Source: SMBSF63 sp034003545
GTDB taxonomy: Bacteria; Chloroflexota; Anaerolineae; Anaerolineales; Anaerolineaceae
Assembly (NCBI GenBank): GCA_964447155.1
Contig: CAYURM010000035.1
Span: 1-37,558, forward strand
Direction of reading: 5' to 3'
Length of the DNA stretch: 37,558 nucleotides
Shown here: positions 7,904 to 14,965 of the stretch, piece by piece
Layout: every line of letters starts with the position of its first letter
Position numbering within the stretch: the stretch's first letter is position 1
Program-made: the position numbers and the translations under genes
Notes under the pieces: model-generated
The model's database searches: none
Told to the model about the DNA's origin: nothing
Seen by the model: the letters and a program-made list of their open reading frames with translations, nothing else

Positions 7904-8209
7904 ATGCCCTTCACATACATTTTGCAATGCGCCGATGGCAGCTATTACACTGGAAGTACGTGGGATATTTCAAAACGCTTTCAAGACCATCAAGATGGCT
8001 TGGGATGCAAATATACAAAGACCAGACTGCCAGTTAAACTGATCTATTGTGAAGAACATGATCGCATTGAGGATGCTTACCATCGGGAGAAACAAATTCA
8101 AGGCTGGAGCCGGAAGAAAAAGCAAGCGCTAATTGCCGGAGACGAAGAGCAACTAAAAAAAATCTCCCGCAGCTACACACAATTCAGGAATAATACCAGA
8201 GAAAAATAA
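7904..8209 (+). CDS. GIY-YIG nuclease-fold small protein (UPF0213/YhbQ-like)
   Basis: The 101-residue protein is a single GIY-YIG domain. The two strands read YIL (5-7) and YTG (15-17), followed by the conserved Arg25 and His29, and a EKQIQGW helix end (62-68) with the putative metal-binding Glu62. This matches the short UPF0213/YhbQ type, whose cellular role is poorly defined. I chose the ATG at 7904 because GGAG (7892-7895) is eight bases upstream; a TTG at 7901 is too close. The gene is embedded in a cluster of palindromic repeats on both sides (7654-7820 and 8270-8840), which is notable for a nuclease fold. It may be a domesticated or mobile companion of the repeats (speculation). Confidence 0.82.
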   Translation: MPFTYILQCADGSYYTGSTWDISKRFQDHQDGLGCKYTKTRLPVKLIYCEEHDRIEDAYHREKQIQGWSRKKKQALIAGDEEQLKKISRSYTQFRNNTREK

Positions 8210-8940
8210 AACGCATCGCCACGTGAATTCACAGGAATTTCTCTTCCCCTACCAGCTCCGGCCCCCACTCGCTCCGGCCCCCACCCGCTCCGGCCCCCAC
8301 CCGCTCCGGCTTCGGCAAGCTCAGCCTGCGCTATGGGCCGCGCCCTGAGCCTGCGCTGGGCCGTACCTAGGCCGTGCCCTGAGCCTGCGCTATGGGCCAC
8401 GCCCTGAGCCTGCCGAAGGGTACGGGATCGCGAAATCAAACTGGTGTTTAACGCCACCCTGCTTCGGTTTCCCCATGCGGGCATCATACCGTCCCCNNNN
8501 NNNNNNNNNNNNNNNNNNNNNNNNNNNNNNNNNNNNNNNNNNNNNNNNNNNNNNNNNNNNNNNNNNNNNNNNNNNNNNNNNNNNNNNNNNNNNNNNACCC
8601 GCTCCGGCTTCGGCAAGCTCAGCCTGCGCTATGGGCCGTACCTGGGCCTGCTCTGTGGCCGTGCCCTGAGCCTGCGCTATGGGCCGTACCTGAGCCTGCG
8701 CTATGGGCCGTGCCCTGAGCCTGCCGAAGGGTACGGGATCGCGAAATCAAACTGGTGTTTATATGCCACCCCGTTTCGGTTTCCCCATGCGGGCATCATA
8801 CCGTCCCCACCCGCTCCGGCTTCGGCAAGCTCAGCCTGCGCTATGGGCCGTACCTGGGCCTGCGCTGGGCCATGCCCTGAGCCTGCGCGCTATGGGCCGT
8901 GCCCTGCGCTTCACGCATTGTCTGGGTGAACAGTTTAAAT
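8210..8940. repeat. Complex palindromic repeat cluster containing a scaffold gap
   Basis: There is no gene. The block is built from two cores: GGCTTCGGCAAGCTCAGCCTG (about 8308, 8607, 8818, in fragments) and CCTGAGCCTGCCGAAGGGTA (about 8405 and 8715), interspersed with GCGCTATGGGCCGT-type fillers. A longer unit, running from the second core through AAATCAAACTGGTGTTTA to CCATGCGGGCATCATACCG, is present at about 8404-8496 and again at about 8714-8808. The apparent period is about 310 bases but depends on the unknown gap length. Confidence 0.75.
8497..8596. other. Assembly gap (100 N)
   Basis: Exactly 100 N, the usual placeholder for a gap of unknown size. It sits inside the repeat cluster, which probably broke the assembly. 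Confidence 0.99.
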
Positions 8941-9861
8941 TCAGCCTGCATTCTTCTCCAACACCCGGATGATATGCAGCACCATCTTATTCACCGGCAC
9001 AGGGATACCATAGCGCTTCCCCAGGACCGCAACCTTGCCCGCAAAGATGTCCACCTCCGTCTTGCGTCCTGCCAGAATATCCTGCAGCATGGACGTCTTG
9101 CCTGTGGGTGAAAGGGTATTCAGCACGTTATACCAATCCGCAATATCATTCTCCACCAGGTTGACCCCTGCCGCTGCGGCCAGGGCGATCACCTCGCGCA
9201 TCAGGGCCTCCATCAAGGCCTGGGCATCCTCAGAGTATTGAAAAGCCCCATACGGCGCGCGCATCACCGCAGAAGCCTGATTTACGCCCACATTCACCAT
9301 AAACTTCCACCACATAATGCGCATCATGTCCGCCGGCGTCTGATACGCGATCCCTACCCGGTCAAAGGCTGCCTGAGCCTGTTGCACCCGCAGACTGAGA
9401 TTGTTATTATCCGCCTCACCAAAAATGATCTTGCCTAAATTCCGGGCAACCACTTGATTCCCCTCGCGCACAGCGTCTATTCCCACCACAATCGCGTATA
9501 ACAACTTGTCCATGCCATGCACAGCGCCGATCATCTCCTCGCTGTCAAGCCCGTTCATTAACGAGATGATCGTCGTATCCTCTCCTACAAACTGGCGTAA
9601 ATCCGGCAGCGCCTGGTCGAGATGGTGATGCTTCAATCCGATAAGGATCAAATCGACCGGTGTGCTAGCCTCATTCGGACGAAGCACGGGAATACGGTAC
9701 GGCCGGCCATTGATCACCAAACCATTTTTCTTGAGACGCGCATAGCGCTCTCCATCGGCAATAATCACCACCGAACCGGGATCCCAGTCGTAGAATTTCG
9801 CCGCGTACGTCGCACCCAATGCCCCAGCGCCCAAAATTGCAACTTTCTTGATTTCACCCAT
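8941..9861 (-). CDS. panE: 2-dehydropantoate 2-reductase family protein (ketopantoate reductase)
   Basis: The 306-residue protein starts with a Rossmann motif GAGALG (11-16). The LMNG loop (101-104), a WWKFMVNVGVN segment (184-194, catalytic Lys186 and Asn190) and the C-terminal SMLQDILAGRKTEVD (257-271) all match PanE/ApbA. PanE reduces ketopantoate to pantoate with NADPH in coenzyme A synthesis. Residue content and length fit, but the family also contains related ketoacid reductases, and no other pantothenate genes are near, so the substrate is inferred. The start is supported by a TAGGAG a few bases upstream. A promoter (ATGACA, 16 bases, TATAAT) lies at 9892-9919 on the same strand. Its 3' end runs up to the repeat cluster. 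Confidence 0.85.
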   Translation of the reverse strand: MGEIKKVAILGAGALGATYAAKFYDWDPGSVVIIADGERYARLKKNGLVINGRPYRIPVLRPNEASTPVDLILIGLKHHHLDQALPDLRQFVGEDTTIISLMNGLDSEEMIGAVHGMDKLLYAIVVGIDAVREGNQVVARNLGKIIFGEADNNNLSLRVQQAQAAFDRVGIAYQTPADMMRIMWWKFMVNVGVNQASAVMRAPYGAFQYSEDAQALMEALMREVIALAAAAGVNLVENDIADWYNVLNTLSPTGKTSMLQDILAGRKTEVDIFAGKVAVLGKRYGIPVPVNKMVLHIIRVLEKNAG

Positions 9862-9891
9862 ATCAGACTCCTAACACGAAAAGATACAGCA

Positions 9892-9919
9892 ATTATACAA
9901 TCGAATCCAGGCTTGTCAT
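9892..9919 (-). promoter_or_regulatory. Promoter for the panE-like gene
   Basis: Read on the minus strand: ATGACA (9919-9914), a 16-base spacer and TATAAT (9897-9892), 30 bases before the start codon. Confidence 0.6.
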
Positions 9920-9987
9920 CTGATCGAAACGAATCCTTACCTATGACGGAAGCACTAAAATGTTATAGAAAATTACGCATCTCCTGA

Positions 9988-10048
9988 TGTCATTACGAGC
10001 GGAGCAATCTCCTGGCTGGTCAAGGGATTGCCACGGGGCTCACCTGCA
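9988..10048. repeat. Dispersed TGTCATTGCGAG-type repeat, partial copy
   Basis: TGTCATTACGAG followed by GGAGCAATCTCC and GGATTGCCACGGGGCTCAC is a partial copy of a repeat whose fuller copies are at 14737-14846 and 33647-33735, with another partial at 31300-31345. The right half is missing; it abuts a methyltransferase remnant. Confidence 0.7.
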
Positions 10049-10261
10049 CTGTTGCCGCAGCTTGGCGCAGTGAACGCCCTCATGTATCTGTCCTCCCCAC
10101 TGGCACTTGGCTCGTACTGGGCGATCATCCCTGCATCCTTGATCGTGATTGTGCTGGTAGCTCGCATACGGAACGAAGAAAAAGTCCTCCTGCGGGATTT
10201 ACCCGGCTACGCCGACTATCAGCAACAAACCCGCTACCGCATGATTCCGTGGGTATGGTAA
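10049..10261 (+). pseudogene. C-terminal remnant of an isoprenylcysteine methyltransferase-like membrane protein
   Basis: The last 70 or so codons read LGAVNALMYLSSPLALGSYWA, then a hydrophobic helix, then RNEEKVLLRDLPGY, YRMIPWVW and stop. This is the characteristic C-terminal half of ICMT/phospholipid-methyltransferase-type proteins, including the RNEE and PGY elements of the SAM-binding region. The family is normally around 150-250 residues. Everything before the equivalent of the conserved RHPxY is absent. The open frame continues upstream only into the dispersed repeat at 9988-10048, where it begins at a TTG with no ribosome site. It is therefore a decapitated gene, broken at or near the repeat insertion. 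The remaining coding frame is intact, so the loss may be recent. Confidence 0.75.
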
Positions 10262-10304
10262 ACTCTCGCGATTGAAAAACGCATACCCAATTTTTATTAA
10301 ACCA

Positions 10305-10332
10305 TTGCCAACCGGGGAAAATATGATAGAAT
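10305..10332 (+). promoter_or_regulatory. Promoter of tRNA-Asp
   Basis: TTGCCA (10305-10310), 16 bases, TAGAAT (10327-10332). The predicted start of transcription is a few bases before the tRNA. Confidence 0.6.
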
Positions 10333-10343
10333 TCTGTTTGCTC

Positions 10344-10418
10344 GGGGGCGTGGTGTAGTTGGTCTAACATGCGGCCCTGTCAAGGCCGAGATCGCGGGTT
10401 CAAGTCCCGTCGTCCCCG
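10344..10418 (+). tRNA. tRNA-Asp (GTC)
   Basis: A full cloverleaf folds. Acceptor GGGGGCG (10344-10350) pairs with CGTCCCC (10411-10417) with one G-T pair; the discriminator is G10418. The anticodon stem CGGCC/GGCCG (10372-10376/10384-10388) encloses the loop CTGTCAA with anticodon GTC (10379-10381). The T arm is GCGGG-TTCAAGT-CCCGT. CCA is not encoded. A promoter lies upstream and a terminator follows at 10428. Confidence 0.96.
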
Positions 10419-10427
10419 CTGAGCTAG

Positions 10428-10457
10428 AAGATCCTCTCTTCAGAGGGTCTTTTTTTT
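10428..10457 (+). terminator. Terminator of tRNA-Asp
   Basis: AAGATCCTCT (10428-10437) pairs with AGAGGGTCTT (10442-10451) with one wobble; loop CTTC. Eight T follow (10450-10457). Confidence 0.85.
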
Positions 10458-10504
10458 GAGATCGCGGGTACCCATTGAGGGTATGGTATTCAAGTCCCGT
10501 CGTC
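10458..10504 (+). repeat. Interrupted duplicate of the 3' part of tRNA-Asp
   Basis: GAGATCGCGGGT (10458-10469) equals tRNA positions 10388-10399, and TCAAGTCCCGTCGTC (10490-10504) equals 10400-10414, with no mismatch. Between them 20 extra bases (10470-10489) split the T arm; they contribute to a small TACCC-ATTGA-GGGTA hairpin (10469-10483). No 5' half is present, so this is not a functional tRNA. It resembles the 3'-tRNA duplicate left by integration at a tRNA gene, or a decayed tandem tRNA copy. Confidence 0.8.
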
Positions 10505-10521
10505 TCTGAAAAATTTCTCGC

Positions 10522-11469
10522 TTACCCCATCGGAATCAAGGGCTTCAATTGATGCTGTTCATTGGGCACCAAAATCTGGATCGCTTCCGGGATTACTTTA
10601 ACCACCAGGGGCGTTTTTCCAATCATTTCTCCATCTGCCTGCGCCATTAAGGGCTTTTTTGTGCTCACCTCAATCTGATTCTTAATCTGAAAGACTCTTA
10701 TGCGGTACGAACGGCGGGGCTTGCCAAACAAGACATCACCGATCAAAAGCAAATAATCCCGGAAAGTACGGGATTTGATTGCGAAAACGACCAGGTGGCC
10801 TTCTTCCATCGGAATTTCGAGATTTTTTAGCAAGACATTCTCTTTCAATAAATACGCGTCAGAAATGAACACCTCTGAAGCGCGAACAACGTGACGGTTT
10901 CCATCAATGATCATATCAAAACGATAGGGTTGAAAACCAATTAATATCCGCAGCCCTGTCCAGAAATAAGCAATCAGCCCCAGACGTCGTTTATCTTCCC
11001 GGGAAGTATTCTGAATCAAGGCAGAAGAAAAACCAACACTGGCATTCAGTACATAATATCGCTCCCCAATCTGCATGGCATCCAAAAATATCGTATCTGG
11101 CTCATCCGCAAGATACAAAAAAATCTTCTCCAGTTGCAAAGGGAGGAGCAATTGTCGTGCTAAAAGATTTGCGGTTCCTGTAGGAATAATTGCCAGCGGC
11201 AAGCGTTTCCCTACCAATGCAGAGGCCACTTGCGAGACAGTACCATCTCCCCCGCCAGCCATCATTACATCGCAGCCCTTTGCAATCGCAGCCGACACAA
11301 TCTGATCGATATCATCTCCGGCCCGGGTCATGTGGACTTGTGGCTGCCAATCAAATCGCGCACAAGCCTCCTCAAACTCGGCGCGTATCTTTTCTGCATC
11401 ACTGGTACCGGCAACCGGATTCAGAATAAAAAAGGGACGGTGAAATTTTTCCGCTGCAGTTGTTTTCAT
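10522..11469 (-). CDS. Diacylglycerol/lipid kinase family protein (YegS/BmrU-like)
   Basis: The 315-residue cytosolic protein has a DAGK catalytic domain over residues about 12-140: LNPVAGT (16-22), the nucleotide-binding GGGDGT (72-77) and PTGTANLLAR (96-105). The C-terminal beta-rich half, with LMAQADGE-type residues near 285, completes the two-domain fold. It should phosphorylate diacylglycerol or a related lipid alcohol with ATP, recycling lipid or making a phospholipid precursor. The true lipid substrate is not predictable. The length is typical. The start lacks a clear ribosome site. It stands alone on the minus strand, converging on the tRNA-Asp duplicate. Confidence 0.88.
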   Translation of the reverse strand: MKTTAAEKFHRPFFILNPVAGTSDAEKIRAEFEEACARFDWQPQVHMTRAGDDIDQIVSAAIAKGCDVMMAGGGDGTVSQVASALVGKRLPLAIIPTGTANLLARQLLLPLQLEKIFLYLADEPDTIFLDAMQIGERYYVLNASVGFSSALIQNTSREDKRRLGLIAYFWTGLRILIGFQPYRFDMIIDGNRHVVRASEVFISDAYLLKENVLLKNLEIPMEEGHLVVFAIKSRTFRDYLLLIGDVLFGKPRRSYRIRVFQIKNQIEVSTKKPLMAQADGEMIGKTPLVVKVIPEAIQILVPNEQHQLKPLIPMG

Positions 11470-11788
11470 AACAGATTCTTTTCCCTGAATATAAGTTACT
11501 GCGCTTAATCAATAGTGTAACACCCTTCCCCTCATTTCAACCAGCCTGCGAACCCGGCTTTAACGTCAGTACCAAACTCCTGTACCTGGAAGAAATCCCT
11601 GCCCCGCCTGGCGCGATCACATTGGCTTGCTGCCCCACGGTCTGTCATCACAACCCCAGCGCGATGGAATAATCGCCTGTGAAGCCCCAGAAACCGGGTT
11701 AAACAAGGGTTAAAAATCCTTATCCGCCATCAAAACCACGTATAATGAAAACACGTTTAATTCATTTTATTTTTCCAGGATAACTTTC
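11470..11788. other. Intergenic region between divergent genes
   Basis: This 319-base spacer separates the lipid kinase (minus) from the SRPBCC gene (plus). TATAAT at 11742-11747 and CCAGGA at 11775-11780 serve the plus-strand gene. A stretch at about 11545-11668 reads open on the plus strand to a TAA, but I cannot assign it and do not call it. Confidence 0.6.
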
Positions 11789-12253
11789 ATGCCCACCATT
11801 GCCCGCAGTGTTGATATCGCGGTAAGCGCTGAACAGGCTTTTGAATTCATGGCCGCTATTGGCAATCTGTCGAAATTTCATGAAGGTATTTCTGACCTGC
11901 ACCTGCTTTCCGACAAAGACCGTGGATTGGGCCTTCAATTTGGCTGCAAGGTAGATGTACCCCGCAAAGGACTCCTCGACTGCGAATACGAAGTTACTGA
12001 TTTCATTGACTATATCCTCCTCGTCATCAAAACAACCAGCGGCCCCAAATCAACAGGTATCTGGCATTTTGCGCGTATGGCCGGGATGAACATCAAAACC
12101 CGCATTACCTATACGCTCAGCTATCAGGTGCCGGTGCCTATCATCGGGCAGATCATTGATCTGCTTTTTGTACGCCGTATCTGGACCGAACGGGTGGAGA
12201 AAACCATGCAAAACCTGAAAGACGTTCTGGAAAAAGAAAAGAAAGCCGGGTAA
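11789..12253 (+). CDS. SRPBCC (START-like / polyketide cyclase) family protein
   Basis: The 154-residue protein begins with the typical pattern of this fold: an edge strand (ARSVDIAVSAEQAFEFMA), then a helix-turn with NLSKFHEGI. A strand ladder follows, and the long C-terminal helix ends in a charged stretch (TMQNLKDVLEKEKKAG). The fold makes a hydrophobic cavity for lipids or other ligands; no catalytic residue can be singled out. There is no signal peptide, so it should be cytosolic. CCAGGA eight bases before the ATG and TATAAT at 11742 support the start and its own promoter. The ligand is unknown. Confidence 0.78.
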   Translation: MPTIARSVDIAVSAEQAFEFMAAIGNLSKFHEGISDLHLLSDKDRGLGLQFGCKVDVPRKGLLDCEYEVTDFIDYILLVIKTTSGPKSTGIWHFARMAGMNIKTRITYTLSYQVPVPIIGQIIDLLFVRRIWTERVEKTMQNLKDVLEKEKKAG

Positions 12254-12403
12254 AAGTCGCTCAATAACCTAATTAACAGATTCCCCGCATCATTTCTAAA
12301 CCAAATATTGCAAGGGTTTTGTTTTTCTTCGCGGCTTGACGGCCTGGCATGAGGTTAAATATAGCGGAACAAACACAATCCGCACCAATCATGGCATAAT
12401 AAA

Positions 12404-12424
12404 CTCCTGCACACCGCACAGGAG
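12404..12424 (+). promoter_or_regulatory. Hairpin overlapping the eutJ-like ribosome site
   Basis: CTCCTG (12404-12409) can pair with CAGGAG (12419-12424), the likely ribosome site of the next gene. It could modulate translation, or be chance. Confidence 0.35.
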
Positions 12425-12438
12425 ACGAAACTACCACC

Positions 12439-13287
12439 ATGAACCCACACCTTGCAACCATTCTGACCCGCGCTGATCAGGTCATCCTGCACAGCCCATC
12501 GCATTCTTCCGCCTCACGAACAGACACCCTGCCTCCCCAACCCGCTGACTGGCACGTCGGCGTCGACCTGGGCACCGCTTACACCGTCCTGACCGTGATG
12601 GACGGCGCTGGCCTGCCCCTCGCCGGTGCCTACCGCTTCGCCCAGGTGGTACGTGACGGCCTGGTGGTAGATTTCTTTGGCGCAGTGACCCTGCTCAGCG
12701 ACCTCAAGGCACAGGTTGAAGAACGGCTGGGGTTCTCCCTGAACGCAGCCGCCAGCGGTTATCCGCCGGGCGTTCCCCAGGCTGAAGTACGCGCCACAGC
12801 CAATGTGCTGGAAGCAGCCGGGCTGGACTGCTCCGGTCTGGTGGATGAACCTACCGCGGCCAATACCATCCTCGGCCTGCAAAACGGGGCGATTGTAGAC
12901 GTGGGCGGCGGCACGACCGGCGTTGCCATCCTGCAAAACGGTCAGGTCGTTTACACCGCTGATGAACCCACCGGCGGCACCCATTTTACCCTGACCATTG
13001 CCGGTGCGCTGGATATCCCCTTTGAAGAAGCCGAAGCCATCAAAATTGACCCCGGCGCACAGCAGCAGCTCTACCCCACCGTGCGGCCGGTGATGGAAAA
13101 AGTGGCCGCCATCACGCAAAAGCACCTTGCCGGATACACAGTAGATGCCATCTATCTGGTCGGCGGCACCTGCAAATTTCCCCGGATGGCTGAAACCATG
13201 GGCACCTACCTTGACCTGCCCGTCCGCATCCCCGGCAACCCGCTCTTCGTTACCCCCCTGGGCATCGCCATGCATCATGGAGCGTGA
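12439..13287 (+). CDS. eutJ: EutJ-like actin/Hsp70-fold chaperone, orphan copy
   Basis: The 282-residue protein has the ASKHA ATPase pattern: phosphate 1 VGVDLGTAYT (40-49), an adenosine-side VDVGGGTTGVAIL motif (about 153-165) and VGGTCKFPRM near 242-251. The order and details (VVRDGLVVDFFGAVT, NVLEAAGLDCSGLVDEPTAA, then DEPTGGTHFTLTIAG) match EutJ of the ethanolamine-utilisation operon, and the length is close to it. EutJ is thought to act as a chaperone for microcompartment enzymes; its exact role is not settled. No other eut or microcompartment gene is in the window. An N-terminal extension of about 35 residues precedes the ATPase fold. AGGAGA (12420-12425) is rather far (13 bases) from the ATG. 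Confidence 0.85.
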   Translation: MNPHLATILTRADQVILHSPSHSSASRTDTLPPQPADWHVGVDLGTAYTVLTVMDGAGLPLAGAYRFAQVVRDGLVVDFFGAVTLLSDLKAQVEERLGFSLNAAASGYPPGVPQAEVRATANVLEAAGLDCSGLVDEPTAANTILGLQNGAIVDVGGGTTGVAILQNGQVVYTADEPTGGTHFTLTIAGALDIPFEEAEAIKIDPGAQQQLYPTVRPVMEKVAAITQKHLAGYTVDAIYLVGGTCKFPRMAETMGTYLDLPVRIPGNPLFVTPLGIAMHHGA

Positions 13288-13491
13288 ATTTTTCCATGCG
13301 CGCTGGGCAGAGAGACAGGCCTCCCACCCTGTCCGCAGTCCCGTTCCAGGCATCATATACCATCCAAACGCTGATTGTCCTCCCCCTGGCAATCCCCTTT
13401 CACCCCCGCTCTGAGTTCCTCGCAAAAACAAATATTTTTAATGTACAGTTCTGCGCAAAATGAATGATTTCCAATATGCTAGAATAAAGCC
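13288..13491. other. Spacer with a degenerate GGACAGGT-family repeat
   Basis: GACAGGCCTCCCACCCTGTC at 13313-13332 is a degenerate copy of the 1377 palindrome. TAGAAT (13480-13485) sits six bases before the next ATG. No other feature is seen. Confidence 0.55.
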
Positions 13492-13746
13492 ATGATCGTA
13501 TTGATCAACGAACAGTCTACCCTCTCAGCAGTACAGGTCTACCTGGAACCTTCCACCCCGCCGGATGAGCGCAAGGCTGATTTAGCCTGCCTGATCGCCA
13601 TCCCCCCTGATGACCGCCAGTACGACCCTCAGCGGCGTGTCTGGACGATCAAGCACCCGGCGCGTTACGCCCAAATCCTCCCTGTCCTCAAGCCCTACAT
13701 CCGCCACATGAGCGCAAAGGTTGTCAAGTCATTCACCGAAAAATGA
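13492..13746 (+). CDS. Small conserved-looking protein of unknown function, possibly leaderless
   Basis: The 84-residue soluble protein has no signal or membrane segment. Its C-terminal part (about 48-84, from RRVWTIKHPARY) is basic and looks like a compact alpha/beta fold. I do not recognise the family. No ribosome site precedes the ATG, but a -10-like TAGAAT ends six bases upstream, so transcription could begin at or next to the ATG and give a leaderless mRNA. The frame is open with ordinary codon use for the region. Confidence 0.6.
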   Translation: MIVLINEQSTLSAVQVYLEPSTPPDERKADLACLIAIPPDDRQYDPQRRVWTIKHPARYAQILPVLKPYIRHMSAKVVKSFTEK

Positions 13747-13867
13747 AACAGATTACCTGATTGTCTAAAACTTTTCTTTATCAAAACCCCAGCGTAGAGT
13801 GCGATAAAATTCAAGAGGGAAAAAAACAGATCAAATAACGTAAAGAGAAACCGCATCCTAGAAAAGA

Positions 13868-13902
13868 ACTCCCGCGGGCCTTATGCCCGCGGGAGTCTTC
13901 TT
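13868..13902. terminator. Bidirectional terminator
   Basis: ACTCCCGCGGGC (13868-13879) pairs perfectly with 13885-13896, loop CTTAT. CTTCTT follows on the plus strand and CTTTTC on the minus strand. It mainly serves the DedA gene (minus), which ends at 13917. Confidence 0.75.
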
Positions 13903-13916
13903 GCAATCAAAAAAGC

Positions 13917-14567
13917 TTATGCTTCCGTCTGCTTGTTCGTAATCAGCCTCCGCACCCGCGTGAATACAAAAATACCTACGACAAGCACCCCCACTGCCAG
14001 TACTACATTCTGATACGTACCGACCCAATCGACAACCCTGTGCCATTCCTTTCCTAAAATGCGCCCTGCTATCGCCAGCACAAAATTCCACAGTGAGGTG
14101 CCAAGAATGGTGTAGAAACAAAATACCAGCAAATTCATCTTTGCCAGACCAGCGGGGATCGAGATCAGGCTGCGCACGATCGGCACCATGCGGCCGAAGA
14201 AGATCGTGAAGGGACCGTGTTTCTCAAAGAAATCCACTGCACGATCAAAATCAGCTACTTCCAGGAGTGCCCACTTGCCATATTTTTCAATCAAGCGGCG
14301 CAAACGCTCTTCACTGAACCACTTGCCCAAATAATAGAAAACCAGCGCACCAAGCAGCGCACCAATCATTCCCCAAAAAATGACACCAAACATAGTGAAC
14401 CTGCCAGCATTGGTCAAGTTGCCGGCCAGCGGGAGCACTACCTCAGAGGGGATAGGAGGAAAGATATTTTCCAGGAACATCACCAGCACCAAACCAGGAT
14501 AACCCAGCGTGCTGATCACTGTTTCTGTCCAAATTTTGATTGCATCCAGAATTGCGCCTAAATCCAT
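13917..14567 (-). CDS. DedA family membrane protein
   Basis: The 216-residue protein carries the DedA/VTT signatures. ENIFPPIPSEVVLP near the N terminus is the conserved acidic-Pro re-entrant motif, and GRMVPIVRSLISIPAG in the middle is the Arg-containing motif. Four or more hydrophobic segments follow the usual layout. DedA proteins are needed for membrane homeostasis, and some translocate undecaprenyl phosphate or phospholipid; the substrate here is unknown. I chose the ATG at 14567 because the protein then begins as usual for the family (MDLGAILDAI) and a GAGAAA lies just upstream. An in-frame ATG at 14618 would add 17 residues without homology signs. A strong terminator follows. Confidence 0.88.
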   Translation of the reverse strand: MDLGAILDAIKIWTETVISTLGYPGLVLVMFLENIFPPIPSEVVLPLAGNLTNAGRFTMFGVIFWGMIGALLGALVFYYLGKWFSEERLRRLIEKYGKWALLEVADFDRAVDFFEKHGPFTIFFGRMVPIVRSLISIPAGLAKMNLLVFCFYTILGTSLWNFVLAIAGRILGKEWHRVVDWVGTYQNVVLAVGVLVVGIFVFTRVRRLITNKQTEA

Positions 14568-14965
14568 TATTTTCTCAAATAGTACGTCCCGCAATATCCG
14601 TTGACACCACAGGCACAAAAATTTAGCCCCCCGGTCCCGGGGAGACTGACGTAATTATATCCTGGAAACCTGGTTCACTTGACTCACAGTGCGGGGAGAA
14701 CTCAAAACGTGTAGACAGATGAAATATCCCACGATAGCATTGCAAGGAAGGTGTCGCCCGATGAAGCTCCCAATCACGACTGGGAGATGGTCACAGCCGC
14801 TCGCCTGCATTTGCGTGCGGGACAAGTGTCGCGTCTTCGCAATGACATCCAGTGGGAGTTGATCATTGATAGACGTTGAGTGCTCTCCTGATCCCTGAAT
14901 ACCAATCCTAACCGTCATTATCCTTTATAATTCCCTCAACAAACCTGGAGAAAAGGACGTACATC
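14568..14965. other. Divergent spacer with a near full-length dispersed repeat
   Basis: This 398-base spacer separates the DedA gene (minus) and the patB-like gene (plus). Most of its middle is a TGTCATTGCGAG-family repeat (14737-14846). GGAGAAAAGG just before 14966 is the ribosome site of the next gene. Confidence 0.65.
14737..14846. repeat. Dispersed TGTCATTGCGAG-type repeat, long copy
   Basis: It starts at ATTGCAAGGAAGG, has a CTCCCAATC-ACGAC-TGGGAG hairpin in the middle and ends with TTCGCAATGACA, the inverted form of the left end. Same family as 33647-33735. Confidence 0.7.

Noticed and set aside
8270..8840. Possible CRISPR array
   Set aside because: Repeats are palindromic, unevenly spaced and include filler repeats rather than unique spacers; no cas gene is near.
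8173..8972. Open frames across the N gap and repeats
   Set aside because: They exist because N are translated as unknowns and the repeats are GC-rich; the products are repetitive with no motif.
10458..10504. Second tRNA gene
   Set aside because: Only the 3' part is present and a 20-base insert splits the T arm, so it cannot fold as a tRNA.
11545..11668. Short plus-strand open stretch ending at TAA
   Set aside because: No start with a ribosome site, and I recognise no domain; too little to call a gene or remnant.
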